DNA of 64,000 bases from Winogradskya humida (GTDB taxonomy: Bacteria; Actinomycetota; Actinomycetes; Mycobacteriales; Micromonosporaceae), in assembly GCF_016862215.1 (NCBI RefSeq), contig NZ_BOMN01000059.1:21819-85818 (forward strand), written 5' to 3'. Positions 63,907 to 64,000 of this stretch are shown here, piece by piece. The notes below the pieces were generated by a model that worked only from the letters and a program-made list of their open reading frames with translations, did no database searches and was not told where the DNA came from. Each line of letters opens with the position of its first letter. Within the stretch, counting starts at the first letter, position 1. A program made the translations under genes and the position numbers.

Positions 63907-64000
63907 CCCGGGAGGCCCGGGAGGCCCGGGAGGCCCGGGAGGCCCGGGAGGCCCGGGAGGCCCGGGAGGCCCGGGAGGCCCGGGAGGCCCGGGAGGCCCG
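63907..64000. repeat. Tandem 9-nt repeat (CCCGGGAGG)n running off the window end
   Basis: At least 10 perfect copies of CCCGGGAGG occur from 63907 to the last base, with no variation. The array continues beyond the window. It directly abuts the right arm of the palindromic element. Perfect uniformity suggests recent expansion. Confidence 0.97.

Overview
The window is about 64 kb of very GC-rich chromosome from a mycelial actinobacterium, most likely a member of the Micromonosporaceae such as Actinoplanes. This assignment is inferred from base composition, gene families and gene order; no rRNA or tRNA gene is present to confirm it. The backbone matches a block known from Mycobacterium tuberculosis (about Rv2681 to Rv2711): an IdeR-type regulator, SigB, SigA/HrdB, SuhB, Cei, DUF4193, DUF3093, Dut, DUF3710, an OB-fold protein, DUF3159, two CeoB/CeoC-like RCK proteins, an APC transporter, a TRAM methyltransferase, Dxs and an RNase D family protein. 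It is a core chromosomal region with accessory insertions, not a plasmid or prophage.

Layout. 1-10.4 kb: 3' part of nrdJ, an SDR/methyltransferase pair, a DinB-like protein, a secreted PNGase A-like protein, an MFS transporter, and a hydrolase with an HTH partner. 10.4-18.4 kb: a DUF5522 protein, a lipoprotein, IdeR, a protein acetylation pair (AcuC deacetylase and a Pat-type acetyltransferase), SigB and Spo0M. 18.4-26.2 kb: dtd and a kinase-like gene, two paralogous CHASE-GGDEF-EAL cyclic-di-GMP proteins on either side of a Fic toxin-antitoxin module, and a HhH-GPD repair protein. 26.2-32.6 kb: pseudouridine catabolism (psuG and a PfkB kinase), small DUF proteins, a TRIC-type channel, a DEAD/DEAH helicase and a degenerate GT51 protein. 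33-47.8 kb: the SigA-to-Dxs core block, including a potassium-transport cluster (KimA-like symporter and two RCK proteins). 47.9-55.1 kb: four tandem membrane-anchored beta-propeller paralogues, the fourth frameshifted, then a two-component system. 55-64 kb: a palindromic repeat element, a proline-rich membrane protein, a fatty-acid beta-oxidation pair (FadB-like and thiolase), RNase D, a trypsin-like protease, a DUF218 protein and a second palindromic element.

The most unusual signal is non-coding. At least eight genes are followed, at or just after the stop codon, by a short tandem repeat array whose unit length and sequence differ from gene to gene (6/12, 9, 17, 20, 24-26, 34, 37-41 and 44 nt). 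Three arrays begin inside the coding 3' end and copy the stop codon. In addition, a module of about 55 nt (TTGACA...GCGCAA) occurs four times in two palindromic elements, near 55.2-55.5 kb and 63.7-63.9 kb, in opposite arrangements. A 22-codon leader-like ORF with a strong ribosome binding site buried in a hairpin precedes the DUF4193 gene.
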